A DNA stretch of 64,000 bases from Smallanthus sonchifolius (lineage: Eukaryota; Streptophyta; Magnoliopsida; Asterales; Asteraceae): NCBI GenBank assembly GCA_023525975.1, contig CM042032.1, forward strand, positions 75,228,260 through 75,292,259, given 5' to 3'. A program made the position numbers and the translations under genes. Below the pieces are notes generated by a model. That model saw nothing but the letters and a program-made list of their open reading frames with translations. It ran no database searches and was not told where the DNA came from. The stretch's first letter is position 1, and each line of letters opens with the position of its first letter. Of this stretch, positions 10,434-20,859 are shown piece after piece.

Positions 10434-10747
10434 TTATCCACCTGCTCCACCAACTTTTTTCGGTCGTCAGAAATAGCTCAGATCTTCAAATTTAGAAGAT
10501 ATGAACAAATTGATCAAGACAAAATGTTAGAAACTTATTTCTAACAAACCCTTGATGATCAAAACACTCAAAACAACAAGAAAAATGTCAGAATTTGAAG
10601 GATTTTTGCTTTTAAAATAGCGCTCAAGAGCTACCTCTATTTTATCACAAAACTCACCAAAATCGGTCACTTTTCCTTGTAGAAAGGTTGTAGATTGTGT
10701 CGAAAATGCTCCTAACACACTCACAACACTCGAAATCAAGAGCAAGC

Positions 10748-10759
10748 GCTCTGATACCA
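10748..10759 (-). other. Primer-binding site (initiator Met tRNA), Sirevirus A
   Basis: Read on the minus strand the bases are TGGTATCAGAGC, the standard plant copia PBS complementary to the 3' end of initiator Met tRNA. It sits two bases (AG) after the LTR terminus ending CCTACA. Confidence 0.93.
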
Positions 10760-10761
10760 CT

Positions 10762-11300
10762 TGTAGGTCCCCGGGTGTCTCGGATCGTCACATGCAAGTG
10801 CGTTGGATAGTCTGACCGGGTGCGGAATGCCCGTGACTAGGTGGAGAATCAAACAACACAAAGTAAACCGACAACAAACACAAGATACTATAAACTTCGT
10901 CTATTGATAATCACAGCCGGTTACAGTGTGCAAAATGAGTGCGTACATAATTCTGTCACTAACTGGCTATATATACTAAGGCCTGTTGTCTGCGCACTTG
11001 TCAAATGCGCAGGGCTTAACTCCTGTGTACTTAGCAAGTACGCAGCCTTTGTTCTTGCGCACTTGCTAAGTACGCAGGATGTACATCCTGCGCACTTGTT
11101 AAGTGCGCACAACACTTTACAAAGACTAGACAAGTACAAGTACCTACATACATGATTACAACTCGATAAACTAATACATGCAGATACTAAATGCAAATAC
11201 AAATACAGAAAGTAGAGTACAAAAGCATAAGACAACATCCAGAGTGTATGTCACACAAACGTGCTCCAATAATGGTCGTGGGTCATATAGTGACCTAACA
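10762..11300 (-). repeat. 5' LTR of Sirevirus A
   Basis: The inner end is fixed by the adjacent PBS. On the minus strand the LTR would begin TGTTAGGTC at 11300 and end GACCTACA at 10762, giving near-matching inverted termini. A TATATATA box lies at 10968-10975. The outer boundary is inferred from the termini because the partner LTR is outside the window. Confidence 0.75.
10991..11109. promoter_or_regulatory. Four phased palindromes upstream of the LTR TATA box (Sirevirus A)
   Basis: The 21-bp inverted repeats start at 10991, 11024, 11056 and 11089 (33, 32 and 33 bp apart). The core varies between TGCGCACTT and TGTGTACTT/TGCGTACTT, but dyad symmetry is kept, for example TGCGCACTT-GTT-AAGTGCGCA in the last unit. 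On the minus strand they are immediately upstream of the TATA box. Conserved palindromic motifs in Sirevirus LTRs have been reported for other plants. Confidence 0.85.
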
Positions 11301-12540
11301 GGGCTGAGTCGGGATTGTATTTACAGGTCGTACGGGTATGACTAGGAGGTGCCAGAGAGTGTGCATGTACGTGGTATGTGCTTAGATAATGAGACATAGT
11401 ATTTATATGAGTGTTGCTATATTAGAAGAGTATTGTGTTATGAGTTAGCTAGCCGGGGTGAGTCGGGATATAAGCTAAACGTTTATGAATACGTGTTGGA
11501 TATCTTATCCTAGTACTATGGGTGAAGTGCAGGTGCAGTTAATGAGTCATGTACATAGAGTATAATGTTATGTGTTTAAACATGTGTTGTGTGTATTGTG
11601 TCGCTGTCCTTGTGACACAGCGGGAATTATTATTGTGTCGTTGTCCTTGTGACACGGCGGGTATTGTGTTTGTATCGTTGTCATTATGACACAAAAAACG
11701 GGATTGTGGAGGACTAAGTCCTTCGGGAGGTCACCAAAGGTGGCAAACTTTGAGCAGGTTAACGATGAGGTCGAGATGTGTCGAACGCCCTGACGAGGGT
11801 GCAGTAATGAGGTATGTGTTTGTGTGCTTATATATTTGTGTTAAATTGCATAAAAGCGTTGAGTTATATTTATTGTGCATAAGCTAGTATTAATGTGGTG
11901 AGTAGAGTTAGATTGACTGTTGTGTCAGGATTGCGATGTGGTGTTTATAACTGTTATGTCAGTTGGTTTGTGAGAGTCTTGATTAGGGCTGGTTAAGGCG
12001 GTGTCTAGATGGTGGTTGAGATAACCAGTGTGTGGTTCATATGTGTGGTAAACCTTGAGTTGTCAGAGTGGTGAGTTCGATCCATGTCGAAGAAACTTAC
12101 TGGGTTAAATGGTGGGGTGAGTCTTGGGTGGTGAATCCTTTGGGGATATCGTAAGATAACGAGGGTTATCTATCTATTAATAAATGACAAATCTAATTTC
12201 TAAAGACCAGAGGGTCTTGAGTGGAAATAAATATTAAATGAGACGAGTTGGATTTTGTTGAAATTAAACTATTAGAACTCACTCAACGTAGCTGACTTTG
12301 TGTGTACGTTAGATTGTGTTGCAGGTGAGCTGTGGAGTCAACGTATCTTGGCTTGGGAGCGGTGCTACTTGGATCGGTGTGCAGGCATTCGTGAGGTAAA
12401 TTTAATGACGATAATGAGCTTATACAAAGATTAAGGTTTTAGAAAGACTTCCGCTGTAGTTTGATAAATCACACAAGTATTTTTTGGTGAATAACCGGTT
12501 ATGAGAAACAACTGTAGGGTGCATGGTTTGGGGCTTTACA
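11301..12540. repeat. Old LTR-like remnant
   Basis: This is non-coding sequence with gypsy-LTR character. It ends at GGGGCTTTACA (12540) and includes a CAGGTGAG-type segment near 12322. It has three copies of a 37-bp unit at 11598-11692, each with a GTGTC-N9-GTGACAC dyad. Sirevirus A abuts it at 11300, presumably having inserted into it. Family and orientation are uncertain, and no partner LTR was seen. Confidence 0.4.
11598..11692. repeat. Three 37-bp tandem units with GTGTC/GTGACAC dyad
   Basis: Units begin at 11598, 11635 and 11672. The third is diverged (GTATCG...ATGACAC). Each is an imperfect inverted repeat, resembling the palindrome clusters in the other LTRs of this window. Confidence 0.6.
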
Positions 12541-12576
12541 TGTAGCCAAACCCTATATATATATATATATATATAT

Positions 12577-13554
12577 GATGAAGTTCATAAGAAAACTAAC
12601 ATTTAGGGTGTAAGTGACGTCATACTCGGGCCAAGCCGAGTAAGAGAGAAGGCTTCCGAGTATATGGGCAACACCGCCCCCATTAAACCGAGTAGCTTGG
12701 CCGAGTAGTTTGGCAGAGTAAATTTACTCGGGTGAACTCCACTCTCACACCACTCTCTCTCTAGTGGACCCCACTACTATCACACACATCATTTTTATTT
12801 AAATGTTTTCTTTTTTTTTTAAAGTGGGTGAGTAATGAGTAGGGTGTTTCCAATGAAATCTGAGTAAATAAGTAAATGAGTAGTTTTGAGATGGCTGAAT
12901 TCTATTGGACAGTTTTGGTAAGTAAATGGGTAAAGGGGTAAATGAACTCCTTCACCCTTAGGGAGAGAACTAGAGAACTCATAATTAAAGTAAAAAACAT
13001 AATTCAAAATATAAATTAAAAACTAAAAAGGTGGTTCGGAGACCATGTTTCCCACGTCGTCCTCATTAAAAAAAACGCAAAAATGCCCGGTTTAGCTTTA
13101 GGGTTTAGTTTTTGGGTTTAGTTTAGCTTTTAGGGTTAAGTTATTGGGTTTAGCTTTTAGGGTTAGGTTTTTGTGGGTAGGGGTGGGTGGGTTTAGGTTT
13201 TTGGGTGGGGGTAGGTGGGGGGTTTAGGTTTTTAGGGGTGGGTGTGGGGGGGGGAGGGGGGGTTAGGTTTTTGGGGGTGAGTTTGGGGGTTTAGGTTTTT
13301 TGGGGGTGGGGTGGGTGGGTGGGGTTAGGTTTTTCGGTGGGGTAGGGGTGGGGGGTTTAAGTTTTTGGGGTGGTACTACACATATGCAGTATTACGTGTT
13401 TTATTTTGAACGAGAACAACGTGGGAAACATGATCTCTGAACCATTTTTTTAGTTTTTGATTTATATTTTGAGTTATGATTTTTTTTTATTTTTTTTGCC
13501 TTTAATGAGGAGTTCTCTAATTCTCTCATTAAAATGAGTTCTCTCATGAACCTA

Positions 13555-13558
<4 letters not shown>
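12577..13558. mobile_element. Fold-back element FB1 with G-rich core, flanked by (TA)n
   Basis: The left arm (12577-12605 plus 12961-13075) and right arm (13395-13558) are inverted copies. Matching blocks include the GTTCATAAG/CTCATGAAC ends and the arm stretch around GGAGACCATGTTTCCCACG. The core at 13085-13375 is a T/G-rich degenerate repeat of TTTAGGTTTTTGGGGGTGGG type. (TA)n lies on both sides (12554-12576 and 13559-13588). A MITE has inserted in the left arm. Confidence 0.7.
12606..12957. mobile_element. Tourist/PIF-Harbinger-like MITE inside FB1
   Basis: The termini GGGTGTAAGTG and (reverse complement of) CTCCTTCACCC flank 352 bp. TTA is duplicated at 12603-12605 and 12958-12960. The uninterrupted opposite arm of FB1 (13510-13550) preserves the empty site: removing the MITE and one TTA makes the left arm align with it. 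TTA duplication is the PIF/Harbinger hallmark. It has no coding capacity. Confidence 0.8.
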
Positions 13559-13587
<29 letters not shown>

Positions 13588-13591
<4 letters not shown>

Positions 13592-14111
13592 GGAGGTTCA
13601 AATAAGAAATGGTTTTTTCGGTAATAAACCTAAGAAATGACAAAAACCTTAAGAAACGATATCAAACGAACTCCGATTGAGCTCATTTCAGCGGTGTTGG
13701 AACCGTCTCGTCGAACTCTACCATCTTAGCTTTTAGGGTTTAGTTTTTAAGGTTTAGATTTTAGGGTTTTAGCCTTAGATTTTAGCTTTTAATGTTTAGA
13801 TTTTTGGGTTTAGGTTTTTTTTAGGGGTGGGAGTGGGGGGTTTAGGTTTTTAAGGGGGGGGTGGGGGTGGGTTTAAGTTTTTGGGGGGTGGGGGGTTTAG
13901 GCTTTTGGGGGTGGGGTGGTGGTTTTAGGCTTTTCGGGGTGGGGTTGGAGGGGGTTTAGGTTTTTGGGTGTGCGGGTGGAGGGGGGTTTAGGTTTTTTGG
14001 GGTAGGTTAGGGTTTGATGAGACGGTTCCAACGCCGTTGGAATACGCTCAATCGGAGTTCGTTTGACCCATTTCTTAGCGAAAAACCACTTCTTAGTGGA
14101 ACCTTCCCCTA
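13588..14111. mobile_element. Fold-back element FB2 with G-rich core
   Basis: The left arm from 13588 and the right arm ending about 14111 are inverted copies. Shared blocks include AACGAACTCCGATTGAGC and GTTGGAACCGTCTC. The core is T/G-rich on the plus strand. (TA)n precedes it, and (AC)n plus (TA)n follow. It has no coding capacity and is the same family as FB3. Confidence 0.75.
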
Positions 14112-14133
14112 TACACACACACACCCACACATA

Positions 14134-14180
<47 letters not shown>

Positions 14181-14182
14181 AT

Positions 14183-14651
14183 AGGGTAAGGTTCCGCTAA
14201 GAAGTGAATTTTCGCTAAGAAACCTAAGAAACTGGGTCAAGCGAACTCCGATTGAACTAATTCCGTCGGCGTTGGAACCGACTCGTCGAACTAAAGCCTG
14301 GAGCTAAAACCTAAACCTAAAGCTAAACCCAAAAACCTAACCACCCCACCCCCACCCCCAAAAGCCTAAATCCTCCAACCCTCAACCCCCCCCCCCCTAG
14401 AAAAAAAAAAACCTAAACCTACCCACCTCACCCCACAAAAAACCTAAATCCCCCCACCCACCACCCAAAAACCTAAATCCCCCCAACCCCTACCCCCCCC
14501 CCCCTAAAACCTAAACCCCACCGCCCAAAAACCTCGACGAGCCGGTTTCAACGCCGTTGGAATGAGTTTAATCGGAGTTCGTTTGACCCGGTTTCGATTA
14601 AAAAAATTATTTCTTAGGTTTCTTAGTGAAAATTCACTTTTTATTTGAAAC
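14183..14651. mobile_element. Fold-back element FB3, C-rich core on plus strand
   Basis: The arms at 14183-14300 and 14530-14651 are inverted copies of each other and relatives of the FB2 arms (GTTCCGCTAAGAAGTGAATT; CGAACTCCGATTGAAC; GTTGGAACC). The core is C/A-rich on plus, so the core is in the opposite orientation to FB2. The left flank is (TA)n and the right flank is (CT)n followed by (AT)n. Confidence 0.75.
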
Positions 14652-14654
14652 TCA

Positions 14655-14694
<40 letters not shown>

Positions 14695-15518
14695 TATAAG
14701 TATGAGAGATGAGAGACTTGTTTTAATTATTCTATAAAATGTTGGGACTCAAATTTTCAAGTTAATTACACAAATGGTCCATGAAATGGTATAATGAGTA
14801 AATTAACCTCACGTGCAAGGCCCATGACTAAACTTAACGGAAAATGTTAACGCTCGTTAGTGGAAAGGATATAAACTGTTACAAACTATGAACTTAAAGG
14901 AAGATTTATGTTATTTCATTAGTTTAAGAACGATATTTGAAATTTTGGAATATAGTTATAAAATTTATTATCAGAAACTGCTATACATTAAAAAATAAAA
15001 AAAAGTAATATGAATCCAAATGCCATAACTAAAACCTAAGGCAAATCCACATGTTCTCCGACGGGGCGAGTCACCCACTGGAATTTAACTGAATAATAGA
15101 AGATCTTTGGTTTCTTTAAGTAGACACCTTCGCAAATACTCGAGAGGCACTTGTGACATCGACAAACAAAAAAGGAGGAGGGAATATCAAAGATGTTGGT
15201 GATTTTTCTCAAGAAGCTTTAATGGAGAACACAAGTTTTGTGGAGAGGACGAATAAGGAAGATGCAAAGGAGGGAGAAGACGACGTGGACAAAGAAAAGG
15301 AAAGCAAAATTTTCAACATTAAAAGTTCCACACTACCATTTTTTAATTGATCAAAAGTTACAAAGTAACTTTTAAGTTTCATTTGAATTTTTAATAAATC
15401 TAAAGTGTTGAATTAGGTATATAGAGAACTTGGTTTAGTTTTATTGCAATTACGATTAGGAAATGTCTAAATCCTCAACGGTAGGAAGTACGTGGAATTA
15501 TAGGAGTTTAACGTGAAC
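14652..15518. other. Intergenic, SSR and unassigned sequence
   Basis: It starts with a (CT)n(AT)n microsatellite to about 14695. The rest is AT-rich with no recognisable element. A 65-codon Lys/Glu-rich open frame at 15153-15350 has no recognisable domain, and I do not call it a gene. Confidence 0.5.
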
Positions 15519-15868
15519 CAATGTTTTCAGAACCGAACCGGACGTCGAACCGGTCTCCTTACCTGTTCACCGGTCGGACCGGACGCCATCATAAATATTA
15601 TAAAAATAAATCAATTCAAACAAACATTAATCCTTCAAAAACCACCAACAAGTCAATTCAAATATTCTTAAACTAACAATTAATTACGAAATATGAATCC
15701 AAGAGACTTAAAATAGATAAAAAAAAATAATAAAAAACTAGTCCGACCACCGATTTTCCGGTCCGACCGCCGGGTCGCTGCAGGACCATTTCAACATATG
15801 TAACCGGACCGGTAAGACCACTGGTTCCCGGTCCGACCGTCCGGTCCGGTACGGGTTTCAAAACACTG
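15519..15868. mobile_element. hAT-type MITE with 8-bp target duplication
   Basis: The termini CAATGTTTTCAGAACC and, inverted, CAGTGTTTTGAAACCC enclose 350 bp. The 8-bp direct repeat ACGTGAAC flanks it at 15511-15518 and 15869-15876. An 8-bp duplication is diagnostic of hAT elements. The subterminal regions are rich in overlapping ACCGG/CCGGT and GGTCCGACC motifs. No transposase is present. Confidence 0.88.
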
Positions 15869-16398
15869 ACGTGAACATTTTTTTATCGTTGTTGGAAATT
15901 ACTAAAATCAAAATTAAATCTAATAAGTTGTAACAATATAAATCATTTTAGTTACATATTTCATGAAAAACAAGCAAAAACAGTCGAGATCGACATTTTC
16001 TTTTTAGTAATTAGCCGAATAATTTATTATTATTTGGCCCATTATGACCGTCCATTTTTTGCATATTTAACATGTTTTGACCGGTTCATTTTGACATATT
16101 TGACTCGTTTTAACTGATATTTTTTTTTGCATTCGCTTACAAAAAAACCTAAACCACCGCATAGCACCATTTTGCCACCGACGATTGACCTAAGCTAAGT
16201 CAAAATCGTTCTTCCAAAAGCTGTTCGAGTCAAAAAAAAAAATTAAAATGGCTTGAAAGTTGTTGTTGGTGGTTGGTTTTTGTATCTACTTTACAATTTC
16301 TTCATTAATTTGGGGCTCACATTTAAATAATTTTTTATATATAAAAGGCGAGGGGTCCATATGTTTTTATTTATTATTTTTTAATAAGCAGAGGTAAA
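15869..16398. other. Unassigned AT-rich sequence
   Basis: I see no gene or recognisable element; homopolymer runs only. Confidence 0.4.
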
Positions 16399-17668
16399 CT
16401 AGTGGGTTACCACCCGCGCTCCGCTTCGTGTTCGAAACGTTGAGAAAAATAACAAAATCGTGATGGTACATTCTACGTGACGTTAAAAAAAACATGTTGC
16501 AGCGGTATATTCGATAGTAATGAAAAAGTTACCTCGTTGTATACGAAAGTGAAGTTGTTCGAAAATTTTTTACATTGAAACGTAGATAAAAATAAGCACA
16601 CCGGCGGGTCGGTTTAAACGTAGATAAAAAAACGTCGCAATAGTGTGCTTGAGATGGGCGCCAGACGGTTTAAAAAAACGTTTAAAACAACCGGTTAGTT
16701 TAAAAATAATGTTACGAAAATTCACGTTAAAATGTAAATAAAAATAGGTACGTCGCAATGTCAATTTCTAAATTTTAGAAAACATCATAGTTTAAAAGTT
16801 GTAAGAGTACATCATTTATTTTATTTTTTTATTAAAATGGCGCATTCCGCGGCGGGTTCGAAATGTAGATATGGATGGGGTTGTAGTACGTGTACGTACG
16901 TGAATCACTGGGCCATGGACGCTATTTGTTTCTTTTTATGAAAGAAATTGTATTTAACTAAGAATAAAAAGTAGAACAAAAAAATCAAATTACTGTTCAT
17001 ACGGACCACATTGCAGCGGATAACGAAGATAAAATAAAAAAGAGGAACCCCGCAACGGTATATTTAGAGATAAACATTGGATGGTTTAAAAAACCAAACG
17101 TTTAAAACAAATGATCGGTTTAAAAATGACTTTACGGAAATTCACGTAGAAACGTAGATAAAAGTAGGCACGTCGCAACGTCAAATTCGAAACTTTATAA
17201 AACATCATATTTTAAAAGTTGTAAGTGGAAAACAAAAAAAACTATGAAAAATTGAAACCTTGAAGCAGCTTTGATGACTCGTGCGTTTAACGTTTGTGAT
17301 TTGATGACTTGTACATTAGTACGCCTAACTCCGTTTCAAATGAAATGTACTCCAAAACGTAGATAAAAATAGGCAAGTCGCAACGGCATATTCAAAATTT
17401 TATAAAACGTCATATTTTAAAAGTTATGGAGGAAAAACAAAATAACTTTAAAATTAAATATAATAATAAAATAATCATTATAAAAAAAATAAAATGGCGG
17501 CGCATGCAATATGAGTTGTAAATGATGCATAAGAGGTTAGGTATTTGAGAATTGTAAGTAATCAAATTAGTTATTTTAATAAAAACTAAAGTGGAAATTG
17601 ATATGAGGCAACATAAACCTTGACAGTAAGTGTCCACTTGTGACGCTTCGAACCTGGGAGGTCTCACT
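16399..17668 (-). mobile_element. Helitron-like non-autonomous sequence (3' end at 16399)
   Basis: On the minus strand the end reads CCCACTAG followed by T, preceded by GC-rich sequence able to fold. CTAG next to T is the Helitron 3' terminus rule. Upstream (16550-17450) an imperfect unit recurs about every 400 bp, with blocks such as AACGTAGATAAAAATAGG, CGTCGCAACG and AAAACATCATATTTTAAAAG at about 16570, 16730, 17150 and 17355. No Rep-helicase coding was seen. The 5' terminus was not found, so the right limit is only where the next element begins. Confidence 0.4.
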
Positions 17669-19427
17669 TGTTGGATTTACTCATTCATAAACAGTTCTTA
17701 AACTTGAATATCAAATAACGCAGCGGAATCATTCATTCAACATAATTAAAAACTTGTTCAACATACGGAAGCGTAACATTGTCGAAAACATAAACATGAC
17801 ATAATCAAAACATAACGGGATGTCAGACTTCGTAGATCGACCGAGTAACTCTTCATCGCTAGCCAAGCATCACCATCCCTCCGTACCTTTCCTTAACCTG
17901 AATGTGCATACTCAAAGTCAGCTACGCTGGTGAGTTCTAGCTTTACATAAAACTTTAACATAAACATTTGCCAAAAACATAACATTCATTTATTTAACAA
18001 AAGCATACGTAAATCATGCAATAACATAACATTAAACATAAGTCATCAATAAACCGAATCTGCGCCTTTTCGTAACCGTCAATTCCACATTACAGCACGT
18101 GGCTTCTTAGAGCACACGTACCACCCTTAACCAGTTATAACCGTCAATTCCCCTCAAGTACGGCGTCCCAAAGGATAGCACGTACCTCACCTCCAGTACC
18201 GTTCCCTCGCAGAGAACAATACCTCATCAGGGATCCCGGTAATCCCCATGGTGACCGTCATCACCCCATTATCCCCAGTTGTACAACCGTTGGCCAGCCA
18301 CAAAGGCCCCTATAAGGGTAAGGCCCATACATGCATACATACCTTAGTTCCCAAAGGAACTCGTGGCAGATTCGTTCATTTCGTGACTTTCATAAAAACC
18401 TTTACCTCATTTTAGTTAAAGCATTCGTACGTTTTTTTTAAGCAATATTTCATTCGTAAACCTTTCATAAACTTCATTTTTGGCAACACATTTCATATTC
18501 ACGTTTCATACTTCGTTTTTAAAACACCTTTTGTGAACTTCAGTTTTTTTGTAAACCTTATTTTGTAAGTATGCACACCAGCCCAAAACATCATTAAAAC
18601 ATTTAAAGGAGGGCTCTAGAACTCACCTGATAAGCTACTCTCGTTTTGTGCTAACAAAGGTCCAACGAGCGTCACACACGATCTGAATTGATTAATTACA
18701 CACACATCAGACCTAATCGCAATTACACGTTTTACTCATTCTGATTTAGGCGAACCTAAGGCTAAGTTCGCTGCCCATAGTTTAGGAGAACATATAGGTG
18801 AACTTATTCTAAGTTCGCTTGACTTGGCCAAGCGAACTTATCAGGCGAACATGATCAAGTTCGCCCCTTGTTGCCATCAGCGAACTTATCAAATTCGCCC
18901 CATCTGTGCCCGGCGAACTTAATAAGTTCTCCCTGCGAGCAGCCTTCTTCCCCACGAAACCCTAACTTTTGCATGCAGATCTGACCTCGTCAAGATACGA
19001 ACTTTTTACATTCAAAACGTTTGCTTTTTTATTCTAGAACTCAAATCTATGTTTATCTTTCAATTTCATACGTAAAAACACCATGTTTTTATTCAAACCT
19101 GAAAACCCCAAAGTAAACAAAAACTCAGATCTAGGCCGAACCGTTACCTATATCGAGCTTCTGATTCGGATGTTATCTTCACGAGCACCGGAGACACGAG
19201 CTGGTGATTCCGACACTTTCTCTCTCTACGGTTTCTCTCTCTAAAATGCAAGAATGAGAGAATGTGTGTGTGTTGGGTATTTATGGGAGAGGCCTCCCCT
19301 CCCTAAGCCCACCTCGCGACCAACTCGGCCCATCCCCGGGCCGCGTACCTTTGTCTGTTCATTCCATTCGTTCCGCTTTAAACCCGTTATCTTTATTTCT
19401 CATTTTTTTTATTTTTAGGATGTTACA
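17669..19427 (-). mobile_element. Solo LTR, gypsy (Tekay/Del-like)
   Basis: On the minus strand it begins TGTAACATCC at 19427. The other end is ...CCAACA at 17669 (plus TGTTGGATTT), with near-identical flanks TCACT (17664-17668) and ACACT (19428-19432). A TATA-like CCATAAATACCC lies near 19276-19290. There is no internal region or partner LTR. The long LTR starting TGTAACATCC resembles chromovirus LTRs of composites. Assignment to Tekay is inferred. Confidence 0.6.
18749..18932. promoter_or_regulatory. GGCGAACTTA / TAAGTTCGCC palindrome cluster in the solo LTR
   Basis: At least five imperfect inverted repeats of GGCGAAC...GTTCGCC type occur, at about 18749, 18797, 18844, 18879 and 18912. The last spacings are 35 and 33 bp. 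On the minus strand they lie several hundred bases downstream of the TATA-like box, so in this family they would be in transcribed leader sequence. Confidence 0.65.
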
Positions 19428-19487
19428 ACACTAATTATCTTTATATTTAAAGATGAACGAAACGAATAGTATTTACATTTATTTATA

Positions 19488-19520
19488 CTAGTAAAATGCC
19501 CGCGTGCGTTGCGGCGCACT
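19488..19520 (-). mobile_element. Helitron-like 3' terminus
   Basis: The minus strand reads a GTGCG...CGCAC hairpin, a short spacer, then CTAG next to T. A similar hairpin plus CTAG occurs at 19793-19815, but it is followed by A, not T. The 5' end was not identified. Confidence 0.45.
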
Positions 19521-20798
19521 AAACTCGGGAAATAATGTTAAGTCTGTTACATGTGTTTTATCAAAAACCAACAATATTATAGATATAGTATAGATAAATT
19601 AATATTAAGACAGTTTCTTTTGTCTCTTCTTCTTTGACTGCTACATATACAGTATGATTAGTTTCTTGAATCTGGTTCTATTTGATTGCTTTGGCGAATG
19701 GAGCAAGCTTGGGGACTGAAAAAAATAATGTTAATTCTGTTACATTATTATGTGGACATTGTTTTGAAGTAATTACTATTTGTGCCTACTATCTAGTGGG
19801 GGGCCGCGCGATGCGGCGGGGAACATAACACTTAGGTTGGTGGTTTTAGCGGTGTGCACATAATGGTTCAAACTAACGTTAGGTTATTTTTAATTTATTA
19901 TTTTTATTATTGTTTGAGTAAATTACGTGATGTGGTAGTAAAATGATCAACTGTCCAATTTATCTTATCTTGCACATGACCTGAGATAGTGGTTCAAACT
20001 AACGTCCATTTATTAAAAGATGAAATGTGTGAAATATTAAACGAAATAATATTTTGTGTAATTATTGAAAATAAAGAAGCCAGTTGCAAATTTTAAGATA
20101 TTTAAAGACGAAACATGTAATTTATTCTATAAAATATAGATTAAAAGAATGACATCTTAAATAAAAATCAACTTTTAACTCGTAAAATCAACTAATAAAA
20201 ATGTATCACCAATTTGAGAAAAAATGTTGTCTTATTGTTTTTATTTTATTAATATTTGAGACTTAAATAGCTTTTCCAAGCAAGTTTTTAAATAAGTGAT
20301 TAATGATTTTTTTTATAACTTTTATAATCTTTAAATAATTTAATATTTTGTTATATTATAAATAATTGATGAATATCCGGTTCACAAAAGTATAATATAT
20401 AGCTAAACTTACAATAATTTTGAAGAACATAACTAATAGCACTGTGTAAAACCATAAAATTATTTTTAACATATTTTTTTTTTAAACAAAAGTACTCACT
20501 AATACACCAATAACAATTCAAATTAAGACATGTTAATATAAATATAAGTTCGACATGTCCATTTATTTATTAACATTGTTGTAAAAATTGGGATTAATCG
20601 ATAACCGGGGGTCTACCGGTGCGATTTCATCTAATTGTACCAAAATACGTGTAGGCGGTTTTAATCGGCCCAACGATTTTTTTTTTTTTTTGTTTTTCAT
20701 TTGTCACTTATTCTTTAATAAAATTCTAAATTTCGTATCAATGTTTATCGGTTTGACTGAAACACGGTTGTGTCGTATCGATGTTTACCCGTGTTCCA

Positions 20799-20830
<32 letters not shown>

Positions 20831-20859
20831 CGCGCCCGCGCGATGCTAACAAACTAAAT
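19521..20859. other. AT-rich unassigned sequence with an (AT)n(AG)n microsatellite
   Basis: No coding frame is credible. A second Helitron-like GC hairpin next to CTAG lies at 19793-19820. The (AT)n(AG)n microsatellite spans about 20799-20830 and ends in GC-rich CGCGCCCGCGCG. Confidence 0.4.

Larger units (their letters stand above)
1..11300 (-). mobile_element. Sirevirus A, Ty1/copia retrotransposon (3' part outside window)
   Basis: Read on the minus strand, the order is 5' LTR (11300-10762), a primer-binding site complementary to initiator Met tRNA, a leader, gag, a second zinc-knuckle ORF, protease, integrase, reverse transcriptase, RNase H, about 2.3 kb of non-coding DNA and an accessory ORF. 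The integrase-before-RT order is copia. A size above 11 kb and an extra ORF after pol are the hallmarks of the Sirevirus (SIRE/Maximus) lineage. The coding region has several frameshifts and stops, so the copy is dead and fairly old. The 3' LTR lies left of base 1, so the insertion cannot be dated and its target duplication cannot be confirmed. Confidence 0.88.

Noticed and set aside
13080..14540. Interstitial telomere array
   Set aside because: Units are TTTAGG-like but irregular with long G runs, lie inside inverted-repeat elements and do not form a perfect TTTAGGG array.
15153..15350. Small protein of 65 residues
   Set aside because: Lys/Glu-rich sequence without a domain, promoter or context; probably chance, though an exon fragment cannot be excluded.
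17410..17667. 85-residue hydrophobic minus-strand frame
   Set aside because: AT-rich sequence gives Ile/Leu/Phe codons by composition; no signal of a real protein.
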